Part shown: piece after piece, positions 1 through 8,611 of the stretch | Numbering within the stretch: the stretch's first letter is position 1 | Layout: each line of letters begins with the position of its first letter | Assembly (NCBI GenBank): GCA_016791365.1 | Contig: JAEUMT010000025.1 | Span: forward strand, 1-64,000 | Length of the DNA: 64,000 nucleotides | DNA from: Hyphomonadaceae bacterium | GTDB lineage: Bacteria > Pseudomonadota > Alphaproteobacteria > Caulobacterales > Aquidulcibacteraceae | Direction: 5' to 3' | The notes under the pieces: model-generated | What the model saw: the letters and a program-made list of their open reading frames with translations, nothing else | Database searches by the model: none | Told to the model about the DNA's origin: nothing | Position numbers and translations under genes: made by a program

Positions 1-13
1 CGCCGGCGGTCCA
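1..13. repeat. Right half of an intergenic GC palindrome, cut by the window edge
   Basis: The first 13 bases match the right terminus of the inverted repeat pair found at 14388-14413 (same CGCCGGCGGTCCA end). The left partner would lie outside the window. It sits just downstream of the gpmA stop codon, so it may act in transcript termination; that role is inference. Confidence 0.5.
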
Positions 14-27
14 TATTGAGTCAGGCG

Positions 28-744
28 TCACGCAGGCAACGCGGGCAATTTCTCCGCGCGCGTTTCATCGAGATAGCGCACTGAAATCGGCTTCAAGTTT
101 GCATCCAGTTCGATCAGCAGCGGATTGCCGGTCGGGATTTCGACATGGACGATATCCGCGTCGGGCACCGCAAAAAGATGTTTCACAATCGCACGTAGCG
201 AATTGCCGTGCGCCGCGATGATCAGATTTTTTCCAACCTTCAAGTCCGGCGCGATCGCATCGCGCCAGTAAGGCAGTACGCGCTCCAGCGTCAGCTTCAA
301 TGACTCCGTCCCCGGCACGTTGACGCCGGCATAGCGGCGGTCCTTGGCGAGATCGAACTCACCGCCTGCTTCAAGCGGCGGCGGCGGCACGTCGTACGAG
401 CGCCGCCAAACAAGCACCTGTTCCTCACCATGCTTCGCGGCGGTTTCAGCCTTGTTCAGCCCCGTCAGTGCGCCGTAATGGCGCTCGTTCAAATGCCAAT
501 CGCGTTCGACGGGAAGCCAAGCCAGCTTCGCCGCTTCCGTGGCCAAAGAGCCGGTGCGGACGGCCCGGGTCTGCACCGATGTGAATAACTTGTCGAACGC
601 CACGCCGCTGGCCGCCAGAAGCTCGCCCGAGCGCCTGGCCTGGCGTTCGCCCTGCTCGGTCAGGTCCACATCGACCCAGCCGGTGAAGCGATTTTCCAGA
701 TTCCATTGGCTCTGGCCGTGACGAAGAAGAGCGAGAAAAGGCAT
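28..744 (-). CDS. gpmA: 2,3-bisphosphoglycerate-dependent phosphoglycerate mutase
   Basis: Interconverts 3- and 2-phosphoglycerate in cytoplasmic glycolysis and gluconeogenesis. The 238-residue protein opens with the histidine-phosphatase motif LLRHGQSQWN (His9 is the phospho-acceptor). It has the conserved LNERHYGALTGLNK segment with the acid/base Glu and a late AAHGNSLRA motif with the second catalytic His. The ATG at 744 is chosen over one seven codons upstream because it places RHG at the usual position. Length is close to the family norm of about 230-250. It is transcribed divergently from the membrane protein at 828. Confidence 0.95.
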   Translation of the reverse strand: MPFLALLRHGQSQWNLENRFTGWVDVDLTEQGERQARRSGELLAASGVAFDKLFTSVQTRAVRTGSLATEAAKLAWLPVERDWHLNERHYGALTGLNKAETAAKHGEEQVLVWRRSYDVPPPPLEAGGEFDLAKDRRYAGVNVPGTESLKLTLERVLPYWRDAIAPDLKVGKNLIIAAHGNSLRAIVKHLFAVPDADIVHVEIPTGNPLLIELDANLKPISVRYLDETRAEKLPALPA

Positions 745-827
745 GCGGCCTCCTCCCAAGCCCATCCTCAGCCGTCAAGAGCCGAAGCCGCTTGGAGGCG
801 GCGCCGCGCTCGGGCTAAACCCGGGAC

Positions 828-1418
828 ATGCGCAATTGGCTGTTCCACCCGGTCATCTTCTATCCGCTGGCGATGATCGTCGCGGCGTTAGCGATCTTTG
901 TGAGCCTGCGCCCGCAATCATGGCCGCGTGAGCCGGCGGTTGTCGCCGGCGTGCAAGACGGCGGGTGGCTGGTGTTTCAAGGCCGGGAATTCAACTCGCC
1001 CGACGAAGGCGCGTTGGAAATGACGGTCATCCGCGACTTCTGGGGCAACGCGCTCCGGCTCCACGTGGCCCAGCCCAAGGGCGCAACGGCCGCGCCGCAA
1101 CCAACCGAAGACGGAACACGTCTGTTGCTCACGGCCGAAGACGCCGCCGCGATTTCCAATCGGCCGGTCACGATCGAAGTGAGCTACAATCCACTGCCGG
1201 TGAACGCCGCCAATCAGCTGGCGATCAGCCTGCGGAGTTCGGACGGCGGCCCCTCGCCGTGGGCGACACAGACCGCGCCGCCCGAAACCGCCACCCTGCG
1301 TTTCAACCTGCCGGCCCGCAGCGCGGTTGACGCCATCGGCATCCGGCCCATCAGCGATCTTCCCGATCAGGCTTACGGACTTGAGATTACGCGTATTCGG
1401 GTCATGCCCCGCACCTGA
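828..1418 (+). CDS. Membrane-anchored protein of unknown function
   Basis: A 196-residue protein not assigned to a family. Residues about 8-26 form one hydrophobic helix (FYPLAMIVAALAIFVSL), followed by a soluble periplasmic-looking domain with alternating beta-strand character and no Cys. The C-terminal part (EVSYNPLPVNAANQLAISL, then TATLRFNLPARSAVDAIGIRP) reads like a beta-sandwich, possibly carbohydrate-binding, but that is a guess. It lies 78 bp upstream of the phosphomannomutase gene on the same strand and may be cotranscribed with it. ATG at 828 has no strong ribosome site. Confidence 0.7.
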   Translation: MRNWLFHPVIFYPLAMIVAALAIFVSLRPQSWPREPAVVAGVQDGGWLVFQGREFNSPDEGALEMTVIRDFWGNALRLHVAQPKGATAAPQPTEDGTRLLLTAEDAAAISNRPVTIEVSYNPLPVNAANQLAISLRSSDGGPSPWATQTAPPETATLRFNLPARSAVDAIGIRPISDLPDQAYGLEITRIRVMPRT

Positions 1419-1496
1419 GACAGAGCGGCGGATTGAAATCCGCGGCCATTTCCATCAAACCGCCCCCAACTTCCTGCCATCCCCGGACCCCAACCC

Positions 1497-3020
1497 ATGT
1501 TGCCTGCGCCGCGCGCAAGCCTCGCGCCCAATTCCGCTGAGTTCGAAAACCTGCCGTTGGTGAAACCAACCGGGTTTCGCGAATACGACGCGCGCTGGTG
1601 GTTCGGCATTCCGGGCGCGGAGAAGCCGCCGGAATTGAACCTGCTCGGCGTGCAGGCGCTCGGCCTTGGCCTCGGCACGCTCATTCATGAATTCGGCGTC
1701 GCGCCGCGGATCGTTGTCGGCCACGACTTCCGCTTCTACTCGACCTCGATCAAGCAAGCGCTGACGCTGGGCCTCATGCAGGCCGGCATGGAAGTGAACG
1801 ATATCGGCCTGGCGCTCTCGCCGACGGCATACTTCGCCCAATTCGCACTCGACATTCCGTGCGTCGCCATGGTGACCGCCAGCCACAACGAAAATGGCTG
1901 GACCGGCGTGAAGATGGGCGCCGATCGCCCGCTCACCTTCGGCCCGGACGAGATGGGCAAGCTCCGCGACATCGTCCTCGGCGGGGCCTTCAAGGAACGC
2001 GCCGGCGGCGCGTACAAGCGTATCGAAGACATACGCGAGCGCTACATCGCCGACATCGTCTCCCGCGTGAAACTCACGCGTCCGATCAAAGTCATCGCCG
2101 CCTGCGGCAACGGCACGGCCGGCGCGTTCGCGCCGGAAGCACTGCGCCGCATGGGCGCGGAAGTGATCGATCTCCACACCGCGCTCGACTGGACATTCCC
2201 GCACTACAACGCCAACCCCGAAGACAGCGAAATGCTGCACGACATGGCGGTGGCGGTGAACAAGCACGGCGCCGATCTCGCGCTCGGTTTCGATGGCGAC
2301 GGCGATCGCTGTGGCGTCGTGGATGACCAAGGCGATGAAATCTTCGCCGACAAAGTCGGCCTCATGCTGGCGCGCGATCTCTCCGCGACGCACAAGAACG
2401 CGACCTTCGTCGCGGATGTGAAATCAACCGGCCTCTACGCCATCGATCCCGTGCTGAAAGCCAACGGCGCCACGGTCGACTACTGGAAAACCGGGCACTC
2501 TTACATCAAGCGCCGCACCACCGAACTGGGCGCTCTCGCCGGCTTCGAAAAGTCAGGTCACTTCTTCTTCCGCGAACCGCTCGGCAATGGCTATGACGAC
2601 GGCATCGTCGCCGCCGCCGCTGTGCTCGCCATGCTCGATCGCAATCCCGGCAAGAAACTGAGTGACCTGAAAAACGCGCTGCCGAAGAGCTATACGTCAC
2701 TCACGATGTCGCCCCATTGTGATGACGAAAAGAAGTACGGCATCGTCGATCGCGTCGTCGCCGACTATCAGAAGCTCGCAGCCGAAGGCGGCAAAATCCT
2801 CGGCCGCTCCATCCGCGACGTGAACACCGTAAACGGCGCTCGCGTCACGCTCGAAGACGGCGCTTGGGTGCTGGTGCGCGCCTCCTCCAACAAACCCGAA
2901 CTCGTCGTCGTGGTTGAAAGCATGACCAGCGACGACGACATGAAGGCGCTATTCCGCAACGAAGTAAAACCACGCCTCGCCCGCTTCGCTGAAGTCGGCG
3001 CCTACAATCAGGAAATCTGA
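1497..3020 (+). CDS. Phosphomannomutase/phosphoglucomutase (alpha-D-phosphohexomutase family)
   Basis: Interconverts hexose 6-phosphate and 1-phosphate, feeding GDP-mannose and/or UDP-glucose synthesis. The 507-residue protein has the phosphoserine loop TASHNENGWTGVKMG (Ser129), the Mg-binding loop GFDGDGDRCG (Asp266, 268, 270) and the C-terminal phosphate-binding segment RASSNKPELVVVVES. It is somewhat longer than typical AlgC (about 460) because of an N-terminal extension with a PTGFREYDARWWFG motif. The neighbours ugd (downstream) and manC (56.7 kb) fit supply of exopolysaccharide precursors. Substrate preference (mannose or glucose) cannot be read from sequence. Confidence 0.9.
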   Translation: MLPAPRASLAPNSAEFENLPLVKPTGFREYDARWWFGIPGAEKPPELNLLGVQALGLGLGTLIHEFGVAPRIVVGHDFRFYSTSIKQALTLGLMQAGMEVNDIGLALSPTAYFAQFALDIPCVAMVTASHNENGWTGVKMGADRPLTFGPDEMGKLRDIVLGGAFKERAGGAYKRIEDIRERYIADIVSRVKLTRPIKVIAACGNGTAGAFAPEALRRMGAEVIDLHTALDWTFPHYNANPEDSEMLHDMAVAVNKHGADLALGFDGDGDRCGVVDDQGDEIFADKVGLMLARDLSATHKNATFVADVKSTGLYAIDPVLKANGATVDYWKTGHSYIKRRTTELGALAGFEKSGHFFFREPLGNGYDDGIVAAAAVLAMLDRNPGKKLSDLKNALPKSYTSLTMSPHCDDEKKYGIVDRVVADYQKLAAEGGKILGRSIRDVNTVNGARVTLEDGAWVLVRASSNKPELVVVVESMTSDDDMKALFRNEVKPRLARFAEVGAYNQEI

Positions 3021-3042
3021 CGATGCGCGCTCCACTTAACTC

Positions 3043-3180
3043 CTCACCCGCTTGCGGGGGAGGTGCTGAACCCGGCGATAAGCCGGGAGAAGCGGAGGGG
3101 GTAATTTTGCCCACCATCGCGCCGTCCCCCCTCAGTCACGCGCTGCGTGACAGCTCCCCCGCACGCGGGAGAGCAGTTGG
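3043..3180. repeat. Intergenic palindromic repeat between the hexomutase gene and ugd
   Basis: The 169-bp gap holds several interlocking inverted repeats. These are CCCGCTTGCGGG, a CCGGCGATAAGCCGG hairpin, a GGAGGGGG/CCCCCTC pair, GTCACGCGCTGCGTGAC, and a CTCCCCCGCACGCGGGAG hairpin near ugd. The arrangement looks like a compound intergenic palindromic element of the kind scattered through alphaproteobacterial genomes. It may fold in the mRNA between the two genes. Confidence 0.6.
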
Positions 3181-3189
3181 AGAATACAC

Positions 3190-4494
3190 ATGCGCGTAAC
3201 TATGATTGGCACCGGCTATGTCGGCCTTGTTTCCGGCGCATGCTTCGCCGACTTCGGCCACACCGTAACCTGCGTCGACAAAGACGCGGGCAAGATCGCG
3301 CGCTTGCAGAAGGGCGAAATTCCGATCTTCGAGCCGGGCCTTGACGAGCTCGTCAAAGACAATGTCGAGCAAGGCCGCCTCTTCTTCACCACCGATCCGA
3401 GCGCCGCGATCCGCGACGCCGACGCAGTGTTCATCGCGGTCGGCACGCCGTCCCGCCGCGGCGACGGCCATGCCGACCTCTCCTATGTTTATGCCGCCGC
3501 CGAAGAGATCGCGGGCTTGATCAACGGCTACACAGTCGTCGTCAACAAATCGACAGTGCCGGTCGGCACCGGCGATGAAGTCGAAGCCATCATCAAGAAG
3601 ACCAACCCCGGCGCTGATTTCGCCGTCGTCTCCAACCCCGAATTCCTGCGCGAGGGCGCGGCAATCGGCGACTTCAAGCGCCCCGACCGCGTCGTCGTCG
3701 GCACCAATGATGAACGCGCGCGCGATGTGATGCGCCAGCTCTATCGCCCGCTCTCGCTCAACGAAACGCCGATCGTGTTCACCGAGCGCCGCACTTCGGA
3801 GCTGATCAAGTACGCCGGCAACGGCTTCCTGGCGATGAAGATCACCTTCATCAACGAAATCGCTGACCTCTGCGAAGCCGTCGGCGCCAACGTGCAGGAA
3901 GTCGCCAAGGGCATCGGCCTCGACAATCGCATCGGCCGCAAATTCCTGAACGCCGGCCCCGGCTATGGCGGCTCGTGCTTCCCGAAGGACACGCTCGCGC
4001 TGATGAAGACCGCGCGCGACAACAACGCACCGATCGAGTTGATTGAAGCCACCGTGCGCGTGAACTCGGCGCGCAAGCAGAAGATGGCGCAGAAGATCAT
4101 CGAAGCCGTTGGCGGCAGCGTTGCCGGCAAGACCATCGCGGTCCTCGGCCTCACCTTCAAGCCGAACACCGACGATATGCGCGATGCGCCGGCGCTCGAT
4201 ATCGTGCCGACGCTGCAAGCCGAAGGGGCCAAAGTGCGCGCGTTCGACCCCGAAGGCATGAACGAAGCCAAGCACATGCTGAAAGACGTGGCCTTCGCGA
4301 CCGGCCCCTACGATTGCGTGCAAGGCGCGGACGCCGTGGTGATCATCACCGAATGGGATCAATTCCGCGCGCTGGATCTGGATCGCATCAAGGATGCACT
4401 GAAAACGCCAACCGTGATCGATCTCCGCAACATCTACCGCCCGGACGAAATGCGCGCCAAGGGCTTCAAGTACGTGAGCGTCGGGCGGGCGTAA
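3190..4494 (+). CDS. ugd: UDP-glucose 6-dehydrogenase
   Basis: Oxidises UDP-glucose to UDP-glucuronate with two NAD+ in the cytoplasm. The 434-residue protein has the N-terminal Rossmann motif GTGYVGLVSGACFADFGH, the conserved YAGNGFLAMKITFINE helix with the catalytic Lys, and the GPGYGGSCFPKDT loop with nucleophile Cys263. The C-terminal UDP-binding domain begins near AVLGLTFKPNTDDMRDAP. Length and motifs match RkpK/Ugd. Its product is the substrate of the UDP-glucuronate epimerase at 55664. A second, different UDP-sugar dehydrogenase lies at 54266. Confidence 0.95.
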   Translation: MRVTMIGTGYVGLVSGACFADFGHTVTCVDKDAGKIARLQKGEIPIFEPGLDELVKDNVEQGRLFFTTDPSAAIRDADAVFIAVGTPSRRGDGHADLSYVYAAAEEIAGLINGYTVVVNKSTVPVGTGDEVEAIIKKTNPGADFAVVSNPEFLREGAAIGDFKRPDRVVVGTNDERARDVMRQLYRPLSLNETPIVFTERRTSELIKYAGNGFLAMKITFINEIADLCEAVGANVQEVAKGIGLDNRIGRKFLNAGPGYGGSCFPKDTLALMKTARDNNAPIELIEATVRVNSARKQKMAQKIIEAVGGSVAGKTIAVLGLTFKPNTDDMRDAPALDIVPTLQAEGAKVRAFDPEGMNEAKHMLKDVAFATGPYDCVQGADAVVIITEWDQFRALDLDRIKDALKTPTVIDLRNIYRPDEMRAKGFKYVSVGRA

Positions 4495-4495
4495 T

Positions 4496-4595
4496 ATGGA
4501 GCGCCGGCGCCCCCGCCGGCATGGCGGCAGATCGAACACGCGCTTGCGCTTGGGCGTTACACCGAGCCGTGCCGGCGAGGGCGCCGGCGCTCCAT
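4496..4595. repeat. Inverted pair of GC-rich intergenic repeats
   Basis: Positions 4496-4522 (ATGGAGCGCCGGCGCCCCCG...) and 4569-4595 are near-perfect inverted copies of one unit of about 27 bp. They are separated by 46 bp and lie immediately after the ugd stop codon. The same unit pair recurs at 14252-14413, and a half copy lies at 1-13. The long stem could terminate or stabilise ugd mRNA. The pair belongs to a family of small palindromic elements rather than to any gene. Confidence 0.75.
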
Positions 4596-4610
4596 GGTGG
4601 AGACAAGCCA

Positions 4611-5297
4611 ATGCCCCTCCGTAAGTTCTCCGATGTCGTGAAGCTGGCTGAAAAGCATCACGGCAAGGCGGGCCTGGCGAAACGCATGGCGGAGTACGAC
4701 GGCGCCAAGAAGCCCGCTGTGAAGAAGCAAGGCGATGACCGCTACCTGGCGGCGATGTCACAGGCCGTGTTCTCGGCGGGCTTCTCGTGGGATGTGATCG
4801 AGAAGAAGTGGCCGGGCTTCGAGGAAGCGTTCGATCACTTCGATCCGCATAAGGTCGCGTTCTATGCCGATCGCGACATCGCGCGGCTGCTGAAAGACAC
4901 ACGCATCGTCCGTAACGGCGCGAAGATTCAGGCGACGATCAACAACGCCCAATTCGTGATCGATACGGCGAAGCAGCACGGTTCATTCGCGGCGTTTCTA
5001 AAATCATGGCCGGCCAGCGATCAGATCGGTCTTATGGAGCACTTCAAAAAGCACGCCTCGCACATGGGGCCCTCCGCCACGACATACTTCCTGCGCTTCA
5101 ACGGCTGGGACAGCTTCATCCTCTCGCCGGATGTGACCAAAGCCCTGATCCGCGAGAACGTGGTCAGCAAGGCGCCTACATCGAAGGGCGACATGAAGGC
5201 CGTGCAAGCCGCCTTTAACGCATGGGTCGAACAAAGCGGACTGGCGCAACGGGACGTTAGCCGCATAGTCTCTTTCAGCGTGGGACCTAAGCAATGA
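4611..5297 (+). CDS. DNA-3-methyladenine glycosylase I-like protein (Tag family)
   Basis: Predicted base-excision-repair glycosylase removing 3-methyladenine. In the 228-residue protein, the block from VFSAGFSWDVIEKKW through FDHFDPHKVAFY to IVRNGAKIQATINNA follows the Tag pattern (QAGLSW, FDP..VA, IIRN..KI.A.I.NA). The HhH-like C-terminal half includes SATTYFLRFNGWDSFI. The N-terminal zinc Cys of canonical Tag is absent, and the Glu of the usual LE motif is not obvious. ATG 4611 is chosen because upstream in-frame codons lie in the repeat. It overlaps the next gene by ATGA, so the two are translationally coupled. Confidence 0.8.
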   Translation: MPLRKFSDVVKLAEKHHGKAGLAKRMAEYDGAKKPAVKKQGDDRYLAAMSQAVFSAGFSWDVIEKKWPGFEEAFDHFDPHKVAFYADRDIARLLKDTRIVRNGAKIQATINNAQFVIDTAKQHGSFAAFLKSWPASDQIGLMEHFKKHASHMGPSATTYFLRFNGWDSFILSPDVTKALIRENVVSKAPTSKGDMKAVQAAFNAWVEQSGLAQRDVSRIVSFSVGPKQ

Positions 5298-6355
5298 TCT
5301 TGGAGAGCTTCGCGGCTGCAGCGGTGAGCGAGGCGATCGGCGCTCTTGCGTCGAGTGCGGTTGGCGCCGCCGGAACCCAGCTCATCAAGACCGTGCTTGC
5401 GAACCGGCAGGACCTCGCGCGCAAGCTCGCATTGCGACAACGGGATCTTGCTGTGCAGATGAGCCGCCTCAATGCCGCACTTGAGGGCACATTTCGCGTT
5501 TATCATTTCCGGCCGGGCATGCCGGCGGTCGTCTGGGACGACCTTGGCGACTACGATTCCGAAATCATTGAGATGGCTAAGCGCCTGCGCGCGGACTCTT
5601 GTTATCCGCCCCACGGCGAAAACCGATCGCACGCGCTTGCGTACCCCGAGGACATCGAGACCAATCAGTTGGCGCACGAGGTGCGCGCAACGCGCAGCGA
5701 TTTCGCCACCGTGATGGCTATGCGCTCCCGCGGCGAACGCCCTCGTGTACTTTCAGCAAACGTGCTCTTGTTCGATCCTCAAGATCGCAGCCTCATTCTT
5801 CACCACCGATCACGCAAATCAGCTACGGGCGCGGGAAGCCTGCATTTTTTCGGCGGCAACTACGAGCCGCCGAGCAAACCGGCGCCTAACGACGCCTCGC
5901 TGCACGAGTGTGCGCTCCGCGAACTCTATGAGGAAACCCGTCTCAAGCTCGAGGTGCCCGAGCACAGCCTGGTATTGGCGGGAGAAGAAACCGACACCGG
6001 CTTCGTTCAGTTTACCTACGTGGCGGTCGCGTTGGGAAAGGACAGCAAACCTCGCGCTCATGCAGGGGAAGGCCAAATTGAGCGATATCCGATAGCGGCC
6101 GTCCTCAACTATGCGCGGGGTGCGCCGCACGCGCTTCACGGCAGACGCTCGCGCATTTCACCGACAGGCGAGCCCCTCGACACGACTATGCTCGATTCTT
6201 GCCTCGGTACGATCGTGATGTGGCTGCTGCTCGGCGCGCCTGACGAGGATTTTCGCACGCCATGGGCCGAAGAAGCGCAAAAGCTGGGAGAAGAAATGCT
6301 CGCGGCGTTGGAAGTAAACCGCAACGAGGAGATTGGCGACGCGGGCGCGCCCTGA
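5294..6355 (+). CDS. Nudix-hydrolase-like protein with an N-terminal helical region
   Basis: A 353-residue protein. Residues 1-60 form an Ala-rich hydrophobic stretch then a basic amphipathic helix. The central part (about 150-270) looks like a Nudix fold: NVLLFDPQDRSLILHHRS, then GSLHFFGGNYEPP, then ECALRELYEET. RE and EE of the Nudix helix (Arg209, Glu210, Glu213, Glu214) are kept. The loop after the conserved GG is longer than canonical, and the first Glu of the signature is out of register. Substrate is unknown. The ATGA overlap with the DNA glycosylase gene suggests a nucleotide-damage context, which is inference. Confidence 0.7.
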   Translation: MILESFAAAAVSEAIGALASSAVGAAGTQLIKTVLANRQDLARKLALRQRDLAVQMSRLNAALEGTFRVYHFRPGMPAVVWDDLGDYDSEIIEMAKRLRADSCYPPHGENRSHALAYPEDIETNQLAHEVRATRSDFATVMAMRSRGERPRVLSANVLLFDPQDRSLILHHRSRKSATGAGSLHFFGGNYEPPSKPAPNDASLHECALRELYEETRLKLEVPEHSLVLAGEETDTGFVQFTYVAVALGKDSKPRAHAGEGQIERYPIAAVLNYARGAPHALHGRRSRISPTGEPLDTTMLDSCLGTIVMWLLLGAPDEDFRTPWAEEAQKLGEEMLAALEVNRNEEIGDAGAP

Positions 6356-6367
6356 TACCAGATACGC

Positions 6368-7915
6368 ATGCGCAATCCCTGGACATCTGTTGAAGCAGAG
6401 GCGGCGCGGCTCAAGCGCACAACTTTACTCGACCTCTTCGCGGCCGATCCAAAGCGCGTAGAAGCGCTCACGTTCGACGCGCCGCACCTGAAAGCGGATT
6501 TCTCTAAGCAGCGCATCGATGGCGCCGCCTTGGACGCGCTGATGAGTCTTGCCGAGGCCGCGGACTTTGACGGCTGGCGCGCTAAGCTCTTTGATGGCGC
6601 TGTTGTGAACACGACGGAAAACCGCGCCGCAAAGCACTGGGCGCTGCGCATCACGGACCCGCCCGGCGGTCACAATGAAATCACCGCCGTATTGGATCGC
6701 ATGCACGACTTCGCACATGAAATCGCCGAAAGCGGCAATTTCGATGCAGTCATTCATCTCGGGATTGGCGGTTCAGACTTCGGACCACGCATGGTGCTTG
6801 ACGCGCTGAAAGCCTACCGGCGTTCAAACATAACAGTGCGCTTTGCGGCCAACGTCGATGGCGCCGATGTGGCTGATGCGATCGAAGGTCTCGATCCGGC
6901 GCGGACGCTCCTGATCGTTGCGTCAAAGACCTTCACGACACAGGAAACGCTGGCGAACGCTGATTTTGTGCGCGCCTGGGGACCGGCTCGGATCGCCGCC
7001 GCAACCGCCGCGCCCGAAAAAGCGATCGCGTGGGGGGTGGCGGCGGCGGATGTGTTTCCGTTCTGGGACTGGGTCGGCGGGCGCTATTCGCTGTGGTCGA
7101 GCGTTTCGCTCGTGTGCGAAATCGCGCTGACGCACGGCGTCTTTTTCCGCATGCTCGAAGGCGCGGAAGAAATGGACAACCATTTCCGCGACACACCGCT
7201 TGCGCACAACTTGCCCGCGCTCTCCGCCGCTATTCAGATGTGGAATCGCGAAGCGTTGGGCCACGGCTCGTACGCGCTCATCCCGTATGCCGAACGGCTC
7301 CGGCTGCTTCCAACTTGGGCGCAACAACTGGAAATGGAGTCCAACGGCAAAGGCGTCACCCGCGACGGCGCGCCATTGGAGCGTTCAGCATGCGCCGTTA
7401 CCTGGGGCGTAGCGGGTACGAACGCTCAACACTCCTTCTTCCAATTGCTGCACCAGGGCGTTGAGGAAATCCCGGTCGAGTTCATCGTCAACGCCGGGGC
7501 CCAGGAAGGCCCGCCTTCTCATCGCGCCAAGGTGTACGCCAACGCGTTGGCGCAAGCGCGCGCGCTCATGGTTGGAAAGACGAGCGCGCAGGCCAAGGCC
7601 GAGATGGTCGCCAGGGGCACAAGCGATGCGGACGCCACGCGATTGGCGCCGCACCGCGCCTTTCCAGGCAATCGCGCATCGACCATGATGGCGATCGACG
7701 CGCTCACGCCGGAGAGCCTTGGCGCACTGCTTGCCTTCTACGAGCACCGCACGTTTGCCCAGGCCGTCCTTTCGGGCATCAACCCGTTTGACCAATGGGG
7801 CGTCGAGCTCGGCAAGGAAATGGCCAACGCCCTGTTGCCGGCGTTGGAAGGCGCCGCCGCCCCCGAAAACCTGGACCCGAGCACCGATTTTTGGCTGCGG
7901 CAGCTGCGCACGTAG
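6368..7915 (+). CDS. pgi: Glucose-6-phosphate isomerase
   Basis: Interconverts glucose 6-phosphate and fructose 6-phosphate, linking glycolysis to glmS and the hexose-phosphate mutases nearby. The 515-residue protein shows the PGI signatures: IHLGIGGSDFGPRMV, SKTFTTQETLANA, QLEMESNGKGV (catalytic Glu), GTNAQHSFFQLLHQG (catalytic His) and NPFDQWGVELGK (catalytic Lys). It lies 12 bp after the Nudix-like gene on the same strand. ATG 6368 has no strong ribosome site, but no better start is available. Confidence 0.96.
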   Translation: MRNPWTSVEAEAARLKRTTLLDLFAADPKRVEALTFDAPHLKADFSKQRIDGAALDALMSLAEAADFDGWRAKLFDGAVVNTTENRAAKHWALRITDPPGGHNEITAVLDRMHDFAHEIAESGNFDAVIHLGIGGSDFGPRMVLDALKAYRRSNITVRFAANVDGADVADAIEGLDPARTLLIVASKTFTTQETLANADFVRAWGPARIAAATAAPEKAIAWGVAAADVFPFWDWVGGRYSLWSSVSLVCEIALTHGVFFRMLEGAEEMDNHFRDTPLAHNLPALSAAIQMWNREALGHGSYALIPYAERLRLLPTWAQQLEMESNGKGVTRDGAPLERSACAVTWGVAGTNAQHSFFQLLHQGVEEIPVEFIVNAGAQEGPPSHRAKVYANALAQARALMVGKTSAQAKAEMVARGTSDADATRLAPHRAFPGNRASTMMAIDALTPESLGALLAFYEHRTFAQAVLSGINPFDQWGVELGKEMANALLPALEGAAAPENLDPSTDFWLRQLRT

Positions 7916-8006
7916 GAAACGCCCTATTCATCCGGGGGCAAGCCTGCGCTAGTCTGGCCCTCTGGGACGCGACCGGCTGCTGAGCCTAGCCGGTGGGGAT
8001 TTTACG

Positions 8007-8597
8007 ATGCGCAAAGCGATTGTTGCGTGCTTGGTCGGGTTGATGGCGCTGAACGGCGTTGTGGTGATGAGCGATGCGCTCGCACAGCAACAGCAGGGCG
8101 GCGGCAAAGGTAAGGGCAAGGGCGAACGCCCTACGCCCCCACCGCCGCCACGTTGTCCTGACCTTGGCGTCGGCACGACCGCGTTTCTCACCGAAGTGCC
8201 AGGCGGCGCGCCGCTCGTGGCGAACGAAGTCGCGATCTCCTGGCAGGTGCGTAACGACGGCAACACGCCGTTCGCGGCATCCGGCGCGGCAGACCAATCC
8301 GTTGCGCTTGAATACACGACGCCGGCCGGGCCGACGCAGCTGGCGCGGACGCCGGCTATCGCTGTTGGCGCCGACGGCCACGTTCTTCTGGCTCAGAACC
8401 ATGCTGTGCGGGGCGTTATCCGCGCGGTGCTCCCGGCCGAGGCCATGGGGCGGCGACTGCGGCTGCGGTTGGTCTATGCAACGGAAGGCACGCGCGCCGG
8501 CATCCCCGATTGCAATGAGGCGAACAACATCGCGCCATTGCCACGCCCGCCCGCGACACCGACAAGCGCGGCGGCGCCGCCCGGGACCGGTCGCTGA
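8007..8597 (+). CDS. Secreted protein of unknown function, possibly with a CARDB-like fold
   Basis: A 196-residue protein with a clear Sec signal peptide (MRKAIVACLVGLMALNGVVV, cleavage near ALAQ), then a low-complexity QQQQGGGKGKGKG linker and a Pro run. The remaining domain (EVAISWQVRNDGNTPFA, then ADQSVALEYTT, ending in DCNEANNIAPLP) follows the pattern of CARDB-type adhesion domains: a 'new or different' strand pair and a terminal N(E)ANN motif. There is a Pro/Ala tail. Converges on glmM with 14 bp between stop codons. The function assignment is weak. Confidence 0.7.
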   Translation: MRKAIVACLVGLMALNGVVVMSDALAQQQQGGGKGKGKGERPTPPPPPRCPDLGVGTTAFLTEVPGGAPLVANEVAISWQVRNDGNTPFAASGAADQSVALEYTTPAGPTQLARTPAIAVGADGHVLLAQNHAVRGVIRAVLPAEAMGRRLRLRLVYATEGTRAGIPDCNEANNIAPLPRPPATPTSAAAPPGTGR

Positions 8598-8611
8598 CTT
8601 ACGAAACCCGG

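Noticed and set aside
3136-4902. A 588-codon open frame on the minus strand opposite ugd
   Set aside because: It mirrors the codon-position GC pattern of ugd and the Tag gene, has no recognisable domain, and crosses the intergenic repeat pair.
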